From Isobaculum melis (GTDB taxonomy: Bacteria; Bacillota; Bacilli; Lactobacillales; Carnobacteriaceae), in assembly GCF_900111355.1 (NCBI RefSeq), contig NZ_FOHA01000009.1:1-64000 (forward strand): 64,000 nt of DNA. The letters are read 5' to 3'. Both the position numbers and the translations under genes were made by a program. The notes beneath the pieces are model-generated. The model was not told the DNA's origin and ran no database searches. It saw only the letters and a program-made list of their open reading frames with translations. Shown piece after piece: positions 1-9,204 of the stretch (the stretch's first letter is position 1; each line of letters starts with the position of its first letter).

Positions 1-477
1 TTAACTGCAGGTGTGAGTCGTATCACATTTGTATTATCTAAATATTTCTCGCAACTGTTAACTGTGATACTTGGTACAATGCTTTATCTTGGTTCAACCT
101 TTGTGTTCTCTTTCATCAAATATGGAATGGATAATCTTCAAGTGGGTACGTTACTGCAAGATATTGTATTTGCGACATTATCTATCTCGTTCTGTATTAG
201 TGTCATCTTAAGTTTGGCAACGATTCTATTAATTAGCTTTAACAGCAGTATCTTAGCCACTATCTTTATTGCAATTTATCCAATGCTGATTCAAATTATT
301 GCATTAATTACAAAATGGTCTGAACTAAAATACTTTGACTTCTTCAGTTTAGCACAAAATATGGCTTTAAATGGCCTAACTGGTAAAGCCTTGATTCCTT
401 ATATACTGATTAGTTTAGGACTGATTGCTTGTTCGATTGTTATCAATGCTCAAGTCATCAAACGAAAAGAGTTTTAA
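1..477 (+). CDS. ABC-2 type transporter permease, C-terminal part (5' cut by window)
   Basis: The reading frame is open from base 1, so this is the end of a longer gene; the GTG at 13 is probably internal. The visible part is very hydrophobic, with about four membrane-spanning stretches, and begins with an SRITFVLSKY segment resembling the cytoplasmic loop of ABC-2 permeases. It ends in the charged tail QVIKRKEF. The family forms the membrane channel of ABC exporters; the ATPase partner would lie upstream, outside the window. The substrate cannot be told. A strong terminator follows the stop codon directly. Confidence 0.7.
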   Translation, partial: LTAGVSRITFVLSKYFSQLLTVILGTMLYLGSTFVFSFIKYGMDNLQVGTLLQDIVFATLSISFCISVILSLATILLISFNSSILATIFIAIYPMLIQIIALITKWSELKYFDFFSLAQNMALNGLTGKALIPYILISLGLIACSIVINAQVIKRKEF

Positions 478-483
478 AAAAAC

Positions 484-534
484 ATCTTGGTGAAATTCAG
501 AACAATGAACTGAAGCTCGCCAAGATATTTTTTT
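484..534 (+). terminator. Intrinsic terminator of the ABC permease gene
   Basis: A 17-position stem (484-500 with 510-526, two mismatches) is followed by a run of seven T. It starts a few bases after the permease stop codon. Confidence 0.8.
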
Positions 535-586
535 GTTTCGTCCTTTTAATCACAACAAGAAGAGCTGTTTTTGTGCGCATAAAATA

Positions 587-642
587 AAAAAAGAGTGGGA
601 GAATTGAGCAGTTTCCAAACTGACTATTCCCCTACTCTTTTT
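587..642 (-). terminator. Terminator downstream of pta
   Basis: An 18-position stem (587-604 with 625-642) has A/T tails on both sides and a CAGTTT/AAACTG inner stem. It lies just past the pta stop on the minus strand and could also stop plus-strand readthrough. Confidence 0.75.
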
Positions 643-654
643 TCATTTTTAAGA

Positions 655-1635
655 CTAATTCATCAATGCTTGTGCAGATGTAATAATCGCTAATTTATAA
701 ACGTCTTCTTCATTACTACCACGAGATAAATCTGAAATAGGTTTATTTAAGCCTTGTAAAATCGGACCAATTGCTTCAAAGTTACCAAAGCGTTGGGCAA
801 TTTTATAGCCAATGTTTCCTGATTGTAATTCTGGGAAAACAAAAACAGTTGCTTGGCCAGCTACTTTTGAGTCTGGTGCTTTTTGTTGGCCAACTGAAGC
901 GACATAGGCAGCGTCAAATTGTAATTCACCATCAATTTCATATTCAGGCGCTAATTCTTGGGCAATTTTCGTTGCTTCTTCTACTTTTGTTGCTTCTTCT
1001 GCTTTAGCAGAACCTTTGGTTGAAAAGCTTAACATTGCAACTTTAGGCTCAATATCAAATAATTCAGCTGTTTTTGCACTTTCTACAGCAATTTCAGCTA
1101 ATTCTTGGGCATTTGGATTGACATTAATCGCACAGTCTGAGAATAAATATTTTTCATTGTCACGACCACGTAGCATAATGAAAGCACCACTTGTACGGCT
1201 CACACCTGGTTTTGTTTTGATAATTTGTAAAGCAGGACGAACTGTATCACCTGTTGAGTGAACAGCACCACTGACCATGCCATCTGTTAAGCCCATATAA
1301 GTTAACATTGTGCCAAAGTAGTTCACATCTTTTAAAATAGTGCGCGCTTGCTCTTCTGTTGCTTTTCCTTTACGACGCGCTACAAAAGCTGTCACCATTG
1401 CATCAAACTCTGAATAAGTTTCTGGGTTAATCACTTCAAGATTATCCACAGAGAAACCACGTTGTGCTGCTACTTCTTTAATTTCTGCTTCATTCCCTAA
1501 TAAAACGGGTACTAATAAGCCTTCTGCTGCTAATCTTACTGCGGCACCAATAATTCTTGGTTCGTTACCTTCTGGAAAAACAATACGTGTATCTTTCCCT
1601 GTAATTTTTGCTTTTAAGCTATCAAATAATTCCAC
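655..1635 (-). CDS. pta: Phosphate acetyltransferase
   Basis: Pta interconverts acetyl-CoA and acetyl phosphate in the cytoplasm and works with acetate kinase in overflow metabolism. The protein has the family core from the N-terminal RIVFPEGNEPR segment through SGAVHSTGDTVRPAL to the C-terminal LSRGSNEEDVYKLA. I place the start at the GTG at 1635, which has an ideal GGAGG eight bases upstream and gives a 326-residue protein beginning MELFDSLKAKI, the usual enterococcal length. An in-frame ATG at 1683 lacks a convincing site. The gene appears monocistronic, with its own terminator. Confidence 0.93.
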   Translation of the reverse strand: MELFDSLKAKITGKDTRIVFPEGNEPRIIGAAVRLAAEGLLVPVLLGNEAEIKEVAAQRGFSVDNLEVINPETYSEFDAMVTAFVARRKGKATEEQARTILKDVNYFGTMLTYMGLTDGMVSGAVHSTGDTVRPALQIIKTKPGVSRTSGAFIMLRGRDNEKYLFSDCAINVNPNAQELAEIAVESAKTAELFDIEPKVAMLSFSTKGSAKAEEATKVEEATKIAQELAPEYEIDGELQFDAAYVASVGQQKAPDSKVAGQATVFVFPELQSGNIGYKIAQRFGNFEAIGPILQGLNKPISDLSRGSNEEDVYKLAIITSAQALMN

Positions 1636-1809
1636 AATGTTAACCTCCGTTAATTGTTTTTTAAAATTCATCCTCTTTATCATACTATTTTCTACGATAA
1701 AATAACAGTTATTTTCATCTGTTTCTTTATTTTTTATGATAATAACCCTAACTTATACTTACGATAACTTTTGTTTATAATACAGATTTAGCAAAGATAG
1801 CCTGCTGTA

Positions 1810-2490
1810 TTACTTTTGTGGTGGAATACGCCAATCAATTGGTTCCATTCCTGCTTGTTGTAAATATGTATTTGTTCTTGAAAAAGGTTTAGAGCCAAAA
1901 AATCCATAGTCAGCAGAATAGGGGCTAGGATGTGAGGAGCAAATGATAAAATGTTTCCCTGTATCCAAGAAAGTGGCTTTCTCCTTTGCAGCTTTTCCCC
2001 AAAGAATAAAGACAATTGGCTCAGTTCGCTCATTTAAGCGTTCAATGACATACTGGGTAAAGTTTTCCCACCCTTTGCCTTTATGAGAATGTGCTTGATT
2101 GCGTCTAACAGTGAGCACATTATTTAATAAGAGTACCCCTTGTGTTGCCCAGGCAGTTAGATGACCATGAGATGCTGGTGGAATTCCAAGATCACTTTCT
2201 AATTCTTGATAAATATTTTGTAAGGAAGGTGGAATCGCAACTTGTGGTTGAACAGAAAAACTCATCCCATGGGCTTGCTGAGGTCCATGGTAAGGATCCT
2301 GACCAATAATAACCACTTTGACCTTTTCATAAGGTGTTTGTTGTAAAGCTTCATAGATATGGTACATATCAGGATAAATCGTTTGGGTTTGATATTCTTG
2401 TTTTAAAAAGGTTCTTAAATGCTGATAGGCATCTGTTTCAAAATAAGGTTGTAAAATGTCTTGCCAGCTATTTTGGATGATTTTTTTCAT
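1810..2490 (-). CDS. ung: Uracil-DNA glycosylase
   Basis: Ung removes uracil from DNA at the start of base excision repair. The 226-residue protein is full length. The catalytic water-activating motif GQDPYHGP is at about residues 63-70, and the DNA-intercalating motif HPSPYS near the C-terminus is intact. The start ATG has a GAAGGAAACC ribosome binding site upstream. It shares the strand of pta but is separated by 174 bases, so it is probably transcribed independently. Confidence 0.95.
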   Translation of the reverse strand: MKKIIQNSWQDILQPYFETDAYQHLRTFLKQEYQTQTIYPDMYHIYEALQQTPYEKVKVVIIGQDPYHGPQQAHGMSFSVQPQVAIPPSLQNIYQELESDLGIPPASHGHLTAWATQGVLLLNNVLTVRRNQAHSHKGKGWENFTQYVIERLNERTEPIVFILWGKAAKEKATFLDTGKHFIICSSHPSPYSADYGFFGSKPFSRTNTYLQQAGMEPIDWRIPPQK

Positions 2491-2600
2491 GAGGTTTCCT
2501 TCTTTCTAGGTCAGTTTGTTTCAAAAAACAAGTTGTCAGCTGTTTCATTTTTGGCATTTAATGGTAGACTATAGTTGAATAACTTTTAGGAGGACGTCAA

Positions 2601-3467
2601 ATGGTTCGATTAATTGCATCAGATATGGATGGGACTTTATTAAATGAAAAAATGGTGATTTCAGACATCAACGCCGCAGCCATCAAAGAAGCGGAAAGAC
2701 ACGGGATTAAGTTTATGATTGCGACAGGTAGAGGCTACTCAGAAGCTTGGCCACTGCTGCAGGAAGCAGGGATTAATTGTCCTTTAATTACGTTAAATGG
2801 GGCACAAACAATTGATGGTGAAGGGAAAATTATCGAGACAATTGGGCTTGAAAAGAAAACGGTGCATGAGATTCTTGCCATTTTCAAAAAGCACAATCTT
2901 TATGCTGAATTGGTCACTTCAAAAGGGATTTATTCAAATGATCAAGCGAAACGAATTGAATCTGTTGCGGCTTTGATTACGCGTTTAAATTCGGATGTTT
3001 CGTACAAAATGGGTGTAGCCTTAGCTGCTGCTCGTCCAGAAATTATTAATATTAACTATATAGATGATTATAACGCAATCGTGGATGATCCTGCAATTGA
3101 GGTCTTGAAATTGTTGGCATTTAGTACAACACCGGATAAATTAACTGGTGCCAAAGCTGAATTAGCAGACATGGAACATTTAGCGATTACAGCTTCTTCT
3201 CAAACCAATATTGAAATCAATCATGTCAAAGCACAAAAAGGCATTGCGTTAACAAAAGTGGCACATAAGCTTGATATCCCAATGTCTGAAGTAATGGCAA
3301 TCGGGGATAATTTTAATGATGTTTCGATGTTACTGGCAGCAGATGTTAGTTTTGCCATGGGAAATGCTGAGGAAGAAGTGAAAAAAAAAGCAAGATATGT
3401 TACTTCTGATAATAATGATAATGGGGTTGCAGAAGCCATTTTCCGTGTCATTAATGAAAAGCTTTAA
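2601..3467 (+). CDS. Cof-type HAD-IIB sugar-phosphate phosphatase
   Basis: This is a haloacid-dehalogenase superfamily hydrolase of the Cof/YwpJ group. Motif I, DMDGTLL, is at residues 8-14, with the two catalytic Asp residues. The C2-type cap domain occupies the middle, and motif IV, GDNFNDVSML, near residue 237 binds Mg2+. At 288 residues it has normal family length. The start has an AGGAGG site seven bases away. Such enzymes dephosphorylate sugar phosphates, FMN or PLP; the substrate cannot be decided from sequence. The next gene handles pyridoxal or HMP phosphorylation, which may be chance. Confidence 0.88.
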   Translation: MVRLIASDMDGTLLNEKMVISDINAAAIKEAERHGIKFMIATGRGYSEAWPLLQEAGINCPLITLNGAQTIDGEGKIIETIGLEKKTVHEILAIFKKHNLYAELVTSKGIYSNDQAKRIESVAALITRLNSDVSYKMGVALAAARPEIININYIDDYNAIVDDPAIEVLKLLAFSTTPDKLTGAKAELADMEHLAITASSQTNIEINHVKAQKGIALTKVAHKLDIPMSEVMAIGDNFNDVSMLLAADVSFAMGNAEEEVKKKARYVTSDNNDNGVAEAIFRVINEKL

Positions 3468-3538
3468 AATGTTGTTGTTGATAAATAAAACAAGTGAGAA
3501 TAAAGCAAATCATGAAGCTATTTAAAGGGGGAATTTTT

Positions 3539-4354
3539 TTGAATAAAGTATTAAAAACATTAACAGTTGCAGGTAGTGATTCCAGTGGTGGCGCTGGTTT
3601 ACAAGCTGACCTTAAAACGTTTGAAGAATACAATACATTTGGCTTTAGTGCCTTAACAACGATTGTGACAATGGATCCCGATAATGGCTGGCATCATCAT
3701 GTCCATCCAGTAGCAGCTAGCTTAGTTGCTGAGCAATTAAAAACAATTTTAGCTGGTGGTCCAATGGATGCAATGAAAACTGGCATGCTCGGTAGTGTTG
3801 AGATTATTCAGGTTGTTGAAAAAATGATTCAAGAAAATCAGCAACAAAATGTGGTGATTGATCCTGTGATGGTGTGTAAAGGGGAAGATGAAGTCTTAAA
3901 TCCTGAAAGTGCAGATGCTTTAAGAGATTTATTGATTCCTTTAGCAACTGTGACAACACCTAATTTATTTGAAGCAGGTGTTTTATCTGGTTTGGGTAAG
4001 CTATCAACCATTGAAGAGATGAAAGTTGCTGCTAAAAAAATCCATGCGCTTGGTGCGCAAAATGTGGTGATTAAAGGTGGTAAAGCGTTAGATGGTAGCA
4101 AAGCGATTGATTTATTGTTCGATGGCAATGACTATCTGATTTTAGAAACTGACAAAATTAATCCAGCTTATCATCATGGTGCTGGTTGTACGTTTGCAGC
4201 TGCGATCACTGGTGGTTTAGCAAATGGGCTTTCTGTTAAGGAGGCTGTGTTAAAAGCGAAAGATTTTGTGACGGAAGCGATTAAAGCTGGATATCAATTT
4301 AATGAATATGTTGGACCTGTTTTCCATGCAGGGTATCGTTTGAGTAAAGCATAG
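3539..4354 (+). CDS. pdxK: Pyridoxal/pyridoxine kinase, ThiD-type ribokinase-fold enzyme
   Basis: The protein belongs to the ThiD/PdxK2 branch of the ribokinase fold. It opens with LTVAGSDSSGGAGLQADLK, the substrate-binding motif, and ends with a HHGAGCTFAAAITGGLANG segment carrying the anion-hole glycines and catalytic region. Members phosphorylate pyridoxal/pyridoxine (vitamin B6 salvage) or hydroxymethylpyrimidine (thiamine). I choose the TTG at 3539, which follows an AAAGGGGG ribosome binding site and gives 271 residues. The ATG-type start further upstream adds an unconserved extension. No thiamine genes surround it, which favours vitamin B6 salvage. Confidence 0.82.
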   Translation: MNKVLKTLTVAGSDSSGGAGLQADLKTFEEYNTFGFSALTTIVTMDPDNGWHHHVHPVAASLVAEQLKTILAGGPMDAMKTGMLGSVEIIQVVEKMIQENQQQNVVIDPVMVCKGEDEVLNPESADALRDLLIPLATVTTPNLFEAGVLSGLGKLSTIEEMKVAAKKIHALGAQNVVIKGGKALDGSKAIDLLFDGNDYLILETDKINPAYHHGAGCTFAAAITGGLANGLSVKEAVLKAKDFVTEAIKAGYQFNEYVGPVFHAGYRLSKA

Positions 4355-4359
4355 AATAA

Positions 4360-4410
4360 AAAATAGCACATAAAGTAAAGATTTCCCTTTACTTTATGTG
4401 CTATTTTTAT
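4360..4410. terminator. Bidirectional terminator between convergent genes
   Basis: A perfect 20-bp stem (4361-4380 with 4387-4406) with A/T flanks separates the kinase gene from the convergent phosphatase gene, whose stop lies inside it. Confidence 0.9.
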
Positions 4411-5141
4411 TGTTCTCCCTGCCAAGCAAAGCCTTTATTTTCTAGTGTGACAATTTTTTCAAGATGGTCTTTTGCAAAAGTCACGCCATGTAAGACGCCT
4501 CCATAAACGGCACCGCCATCTATCCCAATTTTTCCATCACTTTGCCAAATACTAAAATCTTTCGTTGCTTGATGTAAGGTATTTGTTACGGTATGCCCAA
4601 AAACGATCGTCTTGCCTGTTTGATTCTTTCCTTGATGGAATGGCTCACGAATCCACATCAGCTCTCTAGTAGGTGTTTCTTTCCAATCAGCAAGTGTTAA
4701 ATCAACGCCAGCATGAACAAAAATAAAATCGCCCCATTCTTGATATAAGGGTAGTGTTTCAAAAAAGGTGAATAAGGATGCACACTTCTCTTGCAATCGA
4801 TCTCTGACTTGTGTGGCACTTTCTTCTGAACCAATCGTTTCCCCTAGCAAACTTTCAATCGTTGCAACCCCACCATTTCTTACATAGTTTTCATAGCGTT
4901 CTTCTGGGGTTGCCATAAAGTTTAAGAGCAAATCTTCATGATTTCCTTTTAAGTAAATTGCTTGCTTTTCTTTCACTAATTTCATTCCTAGCTCGAAGCA
5001 AGCTTTAGGGTTTTCTCCACGGTCCCCTAAATCTCCCATTAAAACAAGTTGCTCCTCAGCCTCATTCCAATATGTAAGCATCTCTTCAAAAAGTTGAATC
5101 TGGCCATGAATGTCTCCTATTGCAAACACTTTATTTTTCAT
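4407..5141 (-). CDS. PPP-family metallophosphatase (serine/threonine phosphatase-like)
   Basis: The 244-residue protein shows the di-metal phosphoesterase signature in order: GDIHGQ near residue 9, GDLGDRGENP near 37, GNHEDLL near 67, then HAGVDL and FGHTV metal ligands. This is the bacterial PrpA/PrpE-like group, which hydrolyses phosphoproteins or diadenosine tetraphosphate. The ATG at 5141 follows a GAGGAG site at normal distance. A GTG four codons upstream overlaps that site and is unlikely. It is a single gene, convergent with the kinase gene. Confidence 0.85.
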   Translation of the reverse strand: MKNKVFAIGDIHGQIQLFEEMLTYWNEAEEQLVLMGDLGDRGENPKACFELGMKLVKEKQAIYLKGNHEDLLLNFMATPEERYENYVRNGGVATIESLLGETIGSEESATQVRDRLQEKCASLFTFFETLPLYQEWGDFIFVHAGVDLTLADWKETPTRELMWIREPFHQGKNQTGKTIVFGHTVTNTLHQATKDFSIWQSDGKIGIDGGAVYGGVLHGVTFAKDHLEKIVTLENKGFAWQGEQ

Positions 5142-5358
5142 TTTAGCACTCACTCCTCATTTGTATTATACACGGTTTATGCAGAATCCAGCTACTTTTT
5201 TTTCTTTTTAGTGCATCTTTTCTTCATTAGGTTGGACTTCTCAGCTTAAAACGAATAGACTGTTACTAATCAATGAAAGAAGTGAATGATTCATTACATT
5301 TTCTCTATTTTTTGATATGATTTATTAGGTAGAAAACGAATTTGAAAGGATGAGTAAA

Positions 5359-6234
5359 ATGAACATCAAAAAAATACTAGGAATTGTTGTAGCACTAGCA
5401 ATTGTTGCCTTTATTGGCTTTAATGTGTTTGGCAATCAAAAACCAGAAACAATTGATACTGTTAAAACTGGAACTGTAACTGAAGAAAATATTTCTGAGG
5501 TGCTTTCCTTAACTGGGACACTTGTTCCAAATGAAACCAAAGATGTTTACGGTCAAGGTATCGTCAATGAAGTAAAATTCAGTGTTGGAGATGCTGTCAA
5601 TCAAGATGATGTTGTGCTGACTTACAAGGACGGTACAGAAATAAAAGCACCTTTTAATGGAAAAATTATTGCCTTAAATGTCAAAAATGATGAGGTAGAT
5701 ACAGGTGCACAATCTGGTAAACCTGCTGTTAGCTTTGCTAATTTGGAAACACTTAAAGTTGAGGTAAATCTCTCGAAATCTGAAGCAAGTAAAATCAAAA
5801 AAGATCAAGTGGTAGTCTTAACGAATGCAGGTGAAAAATATGCAGGTCATGTGACTGAAGTCAATCCAGTTGCTGTAACTTCACAAAGTGCTACTGGTAG
5901 TGTAACGGCCTTACCCGCTGTGATTTCTTTTGATCAAGCGCCAACTGATTTAATTGCAGGCTTCACGATAGATGCCACGGTAACCACAAATACTGTTGAA
6001 AATGTGTTGGCAATTCCAGTTGAAGCCATTCTTTACGACAAAGACAACCAGCCTTATGTTTATATCGCTTCTGAAAATAAAGATAAAAAGGCTGTTGCTA
6101 AGAAAGTAACCATTGAAACTGGTCTACAATCAGATACTAAAATTGAAGTGAAAACTGGGTTAGAAAAGGGACAAAAGGTTGTTCTTTCTCCTGATGAAAA
6201 ACTATCAGATGGCGCATTAATCAAAGAAAAGTAA
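5359..6234 (+). CDS. HlyD/MacA-like adaptor subunit of an ABC exporter
   Basis: One N-terminal membrane helix (about residues 5-25) anchors an extracytoplasmic domain with the split biotinyl-lipoyl pattern (a GTLVPNETKDVYGQGIVNEV half and an IKAPFNGKIIALNV half), then a beta-barrel and a C-terminal membrane-proximal domain. This matches the YknX/MacA adaptors. It is followed within 16 bases by an ABC ATPase and then a MacB-type permease, so the three form one exporter. Gram-positive relatives export antimicrobial peptides or toxins. The ATG at 5359 is preferred because the ATG at 5350 overlaps the AAGGATGA ribosome binding site. Confidence 0.85.
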   Translation: MNIKKILGIVVALAIVAFIGFNVFGNQKPETIDTVKTGTVTEENISEVLSLTGTLVPNETKDVYGQGIVNEVKFSVGDAVNQDDVVLTYKDGTEIKAPFNGKIIALNVKNDEVDTGAQSGKPAVSFANLETLKVEVNLSKSEASKIKKDQVVVLTNAGEKYAGHVTEVNPVAVTSQSATGSVTALPAVISFDQAPTDLIAGFTIDATVTTNTVENVLAIPVEAILYDKDNQPYVYIASENKDKKAVAKKVTIETGLQSDTKIEVKTGLEKGQKVVLSPDEKLSDGALIKEK

Positions 6235-6250
6235 AGGACCGGTGAAGCAG

Positions 6251-6943
6251 ATGATTGACTTAAAAAATGTGAAAAAAATCTATCATACTGGTGGCGAAGA
6301 GCTCATTGCTTTAAACGATGTCTCTTTACAAATTAAAAAAGGGGAATTCACTTCCATTATGGGACCAAGTGGTTCGGGGAAATCGACCATGATGAATATT
6401 TTAGGTTTGCTGGATCGCTTTGATGAAGGAAGCTATATTTTAAATGGACAAAATGTTTCTAGTTTAACAGATAATGAAAGTGCTCATGTTAGAAATAAGG
6501 AAATTGGCTTTGTTTTTCAATCCTTTAATTTAATGCCTCGAATGAGTATTTTAGAAAATGTTGAGTTGCCGATGGTTTATGCTAAGGTTTCTGCTAAGGA
6601 ACGTCATGAACGTGCCATGATTGCTCTTGAAAAGGTTGGCTTAGCAAATCGTGTGAAGCATAAACCAAACGAAATTTCTGGTGGGCAAAAGCAGCGTGTG
6701 GCGATTGCTAGAGCGATTGTGAATCAGCCAGCTGTTTTAATGGCTGATGAACCTACTGGAAACTTAGATTCAAAAACAACACTTGAAATTATGAAAATTT
6801 TCCAGGATTTAAATGCTGATGGGACGACGGTTGTGATGGTCACCCATGAACCGGATGTTGCTCAATATACCAAACGGATTGTTTCGTTTAAAGATGGACG
6901 TTTAATGGATGATCAATTAGTAGAAAATCCGATAATCTTATAG
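6251..6943 (+). CDS. ABC transporter ATP-binding protein, LolD/MacB (YknY-like) family
   Basis: All nucleotide-binding motifs are present: Walker A GPSGSGKST near residue 40, Q-loop VFQSFNLM, signature SGGQKQRVAIARA, Walker B VLMADEPTGNLD and the H-loop VTHE. It powers the exporter formed with the adaptor upstream and the permease 17 bases downstream. The start is either this ATG or the GTG at 6242 three codons earlier, which sits only three bases after AAAGGA. The ATG gives the usual MIDLKNV family beginning. Confidence 0.93.
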   Translation: MIDLKNVKKIYHTGGEELIALNDVSLQIKKGEFTSIMGPSGSGKSTMMNILGLLDRFDEGSYILNGQNVSSLTDNESAHVRNKEIGFVFQSFNLMPRMSILENVELPMVYAKVSAKERHERAMIALEKVGLANRVKHKPNEISGGQKQRVAIARAIVNQPAVLMADEPTGNLDSKTTLEIMKIFQDLNADGTTVVMVTHEPDVAQYTKRIVSFKDGRLMDDQLVENPIIL

Positions 6944-6960
6944 ACGGGAGGAAAGCAATA

Positions 6961-8178
6961 ATGAAAGCAAACTTTAAAATGGCGTTAGATAGTATTTTTG
7001 CGAATAAAATGCGTTCCTTTCTAACCATGTTAGGAATTATTATTGGGATTACAGCTGTGATTGCGATTTTAGCAGTGGGAAATGGTGCAACAAGCCAAAT
7101 TACAGGTACATTTAATGATTTAGGTGCTTCAACAATTTCCTTATCGGTTAGTGACAAGGCTATCAAAGCGGATTACATCACAAAAGCTGATCTTCAAACG
7201 ATGAAAGACAGTATTCAAAAGCTTGATTATATTTCCCCTGATGCACGACTAGCTGGCACAATCACATCTGATTTTTCTGATAAATCGGTTATTGCCTATG
7301 GTGGCACAACTGACTTGCAGTTTACGAATCAAACGATGAAAAATAATCTTGTTTATGGACGCTACTTTAATCAAAATGAATATGATGATGCGAAAAATGT
7401 TGCTGTGATTTCAGAGGATGGCGCAACGGTTTTATTTAATGGGCGTAAAGATGTTGTTGGTGAAAAAATCAATATAAGTTATCGGGGAACAGCCCTTAGC
7501 TTAAAAATTATTGGCGTAACTGCTAGTAGCCAAGAATCAACTGTTGGCTTCTTTGATGCTGAAAATATGCCTGTCTTTATTGCTACGCCCTTAACCACCC
7601 TTGAAACACTGAATCCTGAATTAGGTAATCTTGATAGTGTTACGGTTAAAGTTAGCTCCAAGGATGATATTGACAGTGTTTCTAAGCAGATGGTGCGCTT
7701 ACTCGAAACCAGACATGAAAAAGTCGGCGATGATTTATATAGTGCAACCAACTTCTTGCAATCACTGGATCAAATCGATTCGGTTTTAGGCTTGTTTATT
7801 AATTTTATTGCTGCTGTGGCGGCGATTGCTTTAGTTGTTGGTGGGATTGGCGTTATGAATATTATGCTAGTTTCTGTGACTGAAAGAACAAGAGAAATTG
7901 GTACTAGAAAAGCTTTAGGTGCCACAACCAATACGATTCTCTTCCAATTTTTAATGGAGTCTGTGATTCTTTCATTGATTGGTGGTATCATTGGATTGGT
8001 TTTAGGTATTCTACTTGCAAATGGTGTAGCAAGTGCACTAGATATTGTACCTAGTATTACGCCAGGTGCTGTTATTCTTGTCCTGCTATTTTCAAGTGCA
8101 GTTGGAATTTTCTTTGGGATTTATCCTGCTAGAAAAGCTGCGAAGCTTGATCCAATTGAAGCATTGCGTTATGAATAA
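6961..8178 (+). CDS. MacB/FtsX-like ABC transporter permease (YknZ-like)
   Basis: The architecture is that of MacB permeases: an N-terminal membrane helix (about residues 15-38), a large extracytoplasmic MacB_PCD domain (about 45-270), and three C-terminal membrane helices forming the FtsX core with the conserved GGIGVMNIMLVSVTERTREI stretch and a final IYPARKAAKLDPIEALR. It starts after a GGGAGGAAAG site, 17 bases from the ATPase stop. It completes the tripartite exporter and is followed by a strong terminator. Confidence 0.92.
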   Translation: MKANFKMALDSIFANKMRSFLTMLGIIIGITAVIAILAVGNGATSQITGTFNDLGASTISLSVSDKAIKADYITKADLQTMKDSIQKLDYISPDARLAGTITSDFSDKSVIAYGGTTDLQFTNQTMKNNLVYGRYFNQNEYDDAKNVAVISEDGATVLFNGRKDVVGEKINISYRGTALSLKIIGVTASSQESTVGFFDAENMPVFIATPLTTLETLNPELGNLDSVTVKVSSKDDIDSVSKQMVRLLETRHEKVGDDLYSATNFLQSLDQIDSVLGLFINFIAAVAAIALVVGGIGVMNIMLVSVTERTREIGTRKALGATTNTILFQFLMESVILSLIGGIIGLVLGILLANGVASALDIVPSITPGAVILVLLFSSAVGIFFGIYPARKAAKLDPIEALRYE

Positions 8179-8210
8179 AGCTTGATTGAATATTTCATGT
8201 TATTCTAGTA

Positions 8211-8260
8211 AAAAAAATGACCTCATACTCTATCATCAGAGTGTCAGGTCATTTTTTCTT
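8211..8260. terminator. Bidirectional terminator after the exporter operon
   Basis: A long stem (AAAATGACCT...AGGTCATTTT with an inner CTCT/AGAG pairing) has A and T runs on both sides, so it can serve the exporter operon and the convergent MerR gene. Confidence 0.85.
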
Positions 8261-8274
8261 TATTATTTTCAATC

Positions 8275-9096
8275 TCACTCAAAGCAGTTAACAGGAAAAC
8301 AAACTTCCGTTACCCATTGGTCAGAATCTATCTCTTCTCCAGGAGAAACATGATAAATATTAAACATTGGTCCATCTAATTGATAATCATTTTCTTCTAT
8401 CCATTGGGCAACCGTCTCGGTAATTGCAGTTACCTGTTCATAGCTGCCATTCATCATGACACTCGCTACCTTAACTACAGGTGCCTCAAAACATTTTACT
8501 TGTGCCTCTTCTTTAAATTGTCCTTCAATTGCCATTTGGATTTCCACATCTATCTCAGTCTCTTGGTATTCTTGGTCATGAAAAATCGCCATTGTATAAG
8601 GATTCGAGGAAAATTTCACTTGTTGTTTGGTTGCCTCAGCTGCTAAAATCGTCCAAAGCTTGCCTTCAGATTCAAAATTAGGAATTTGCTGTCTGACACT
8701 AATCACTTTTCTTGCAGGAAGTTCTTTTAATTGTACATGATAATTCATTTTAAAGGTATTTTCTTTGAGCTGTTTTAGAGCGCTTTCCAGCATGTTATTT
8801 TGTTGATTTAATGCCGTTAATTCTGCTTTTAGCTCGGCTTCTCTTTGGGCAAAATATTTTTTTAGTATGTCAACATCTGCATTGGTCTCTATAATTTCTT
8901 TAATAATACCTAGGCTAAAGCCCATGTCTCTTAATGTTTTTATTTGATTGATTGTCTGTAATTGTTGAGCAGAATAATAGCGATAGCCTGAATCTGCATC
9001 TACTACTTCTGGGATCAACAGCTCGATTTTATTGTAATGTCTGAGCATCCGGACACTGATGCTGGCTAATTTTGAAAAGTCGCCAATTTTAAACAT
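8275..9096 (-). CDS. MerR-family regulator with GyrI-like effector-binding domain
   Basis: The first 70 residues form a MerR DNA-binding domain (FKIGDFSKLASISVRMLRHY, then the winged segment with DSGYRYY). A coiled-coil dimerisation helix (about 75-110) and a C-terminal GyrI/BmrR-type ligand-binding domain of about 155 residues follow. This is the layout of multidrug-sensing activators such as BmrR. The start at 9096 is set by GGAGGTAAGGAAC directly upstream; a longer frame to 9159 begins with unrelated residues. The convergent exporter operon is a plausible target, but no 19-bp-spacer promoter was found in front of it. Confidence 0.87.
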   Translation of the reverse strand: MFKIGDFSKLASISVRMLRHYNKIELLIPEVVDADSGYRYYSAQQLQTINQIKTLRDMGFSLGIIKEIIETNADVDILKKYFAQREAELKAELTALNQQNNMLESALKQLKENTFKMNYHVQLKELPARKVISVRQQIPNFESEGKLWTILAAEATKQQVKFSSNPYTMAIFHDQEYQETEIDVEIQMAIEGQFKEEAQVKCFEAPVVKVASVMMNGSYEQVTAITETVAQWIEENDYQLDGPMFNIYHVSPGEEIDSDQWVTEVCFPVNCFE

Positions 9097-9141
9097 GTTC
9101 CTTACCTCCATTAAGTTGGGAAAGCTTTCATTTATTGTAGC

Positions 9142-9183
9142 ATAAAAACAGCCCACCATTCTACAAGGGAATTATGAGCTGTT
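9142..9183 (-). terminator. Terminator of the tyrosine phosphatase gene
   Basis: On the minus strand a nine-position stem (9175-9183 with 9147-9155, one G-U pair) is followed by five T. It lies between the phosphatase stop and the MerR start. Confidence 0.55.
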
Positions 9184-9204
9184 CTTGTTAAGCGATATGC
9201 TGTT

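Noticed and set aside
771-1007. Plus-strand open frame opposite pta
   Set aside because: It is a composition shadow of the well-supported pta gene, with low-complexity Leu/Gln sequence.
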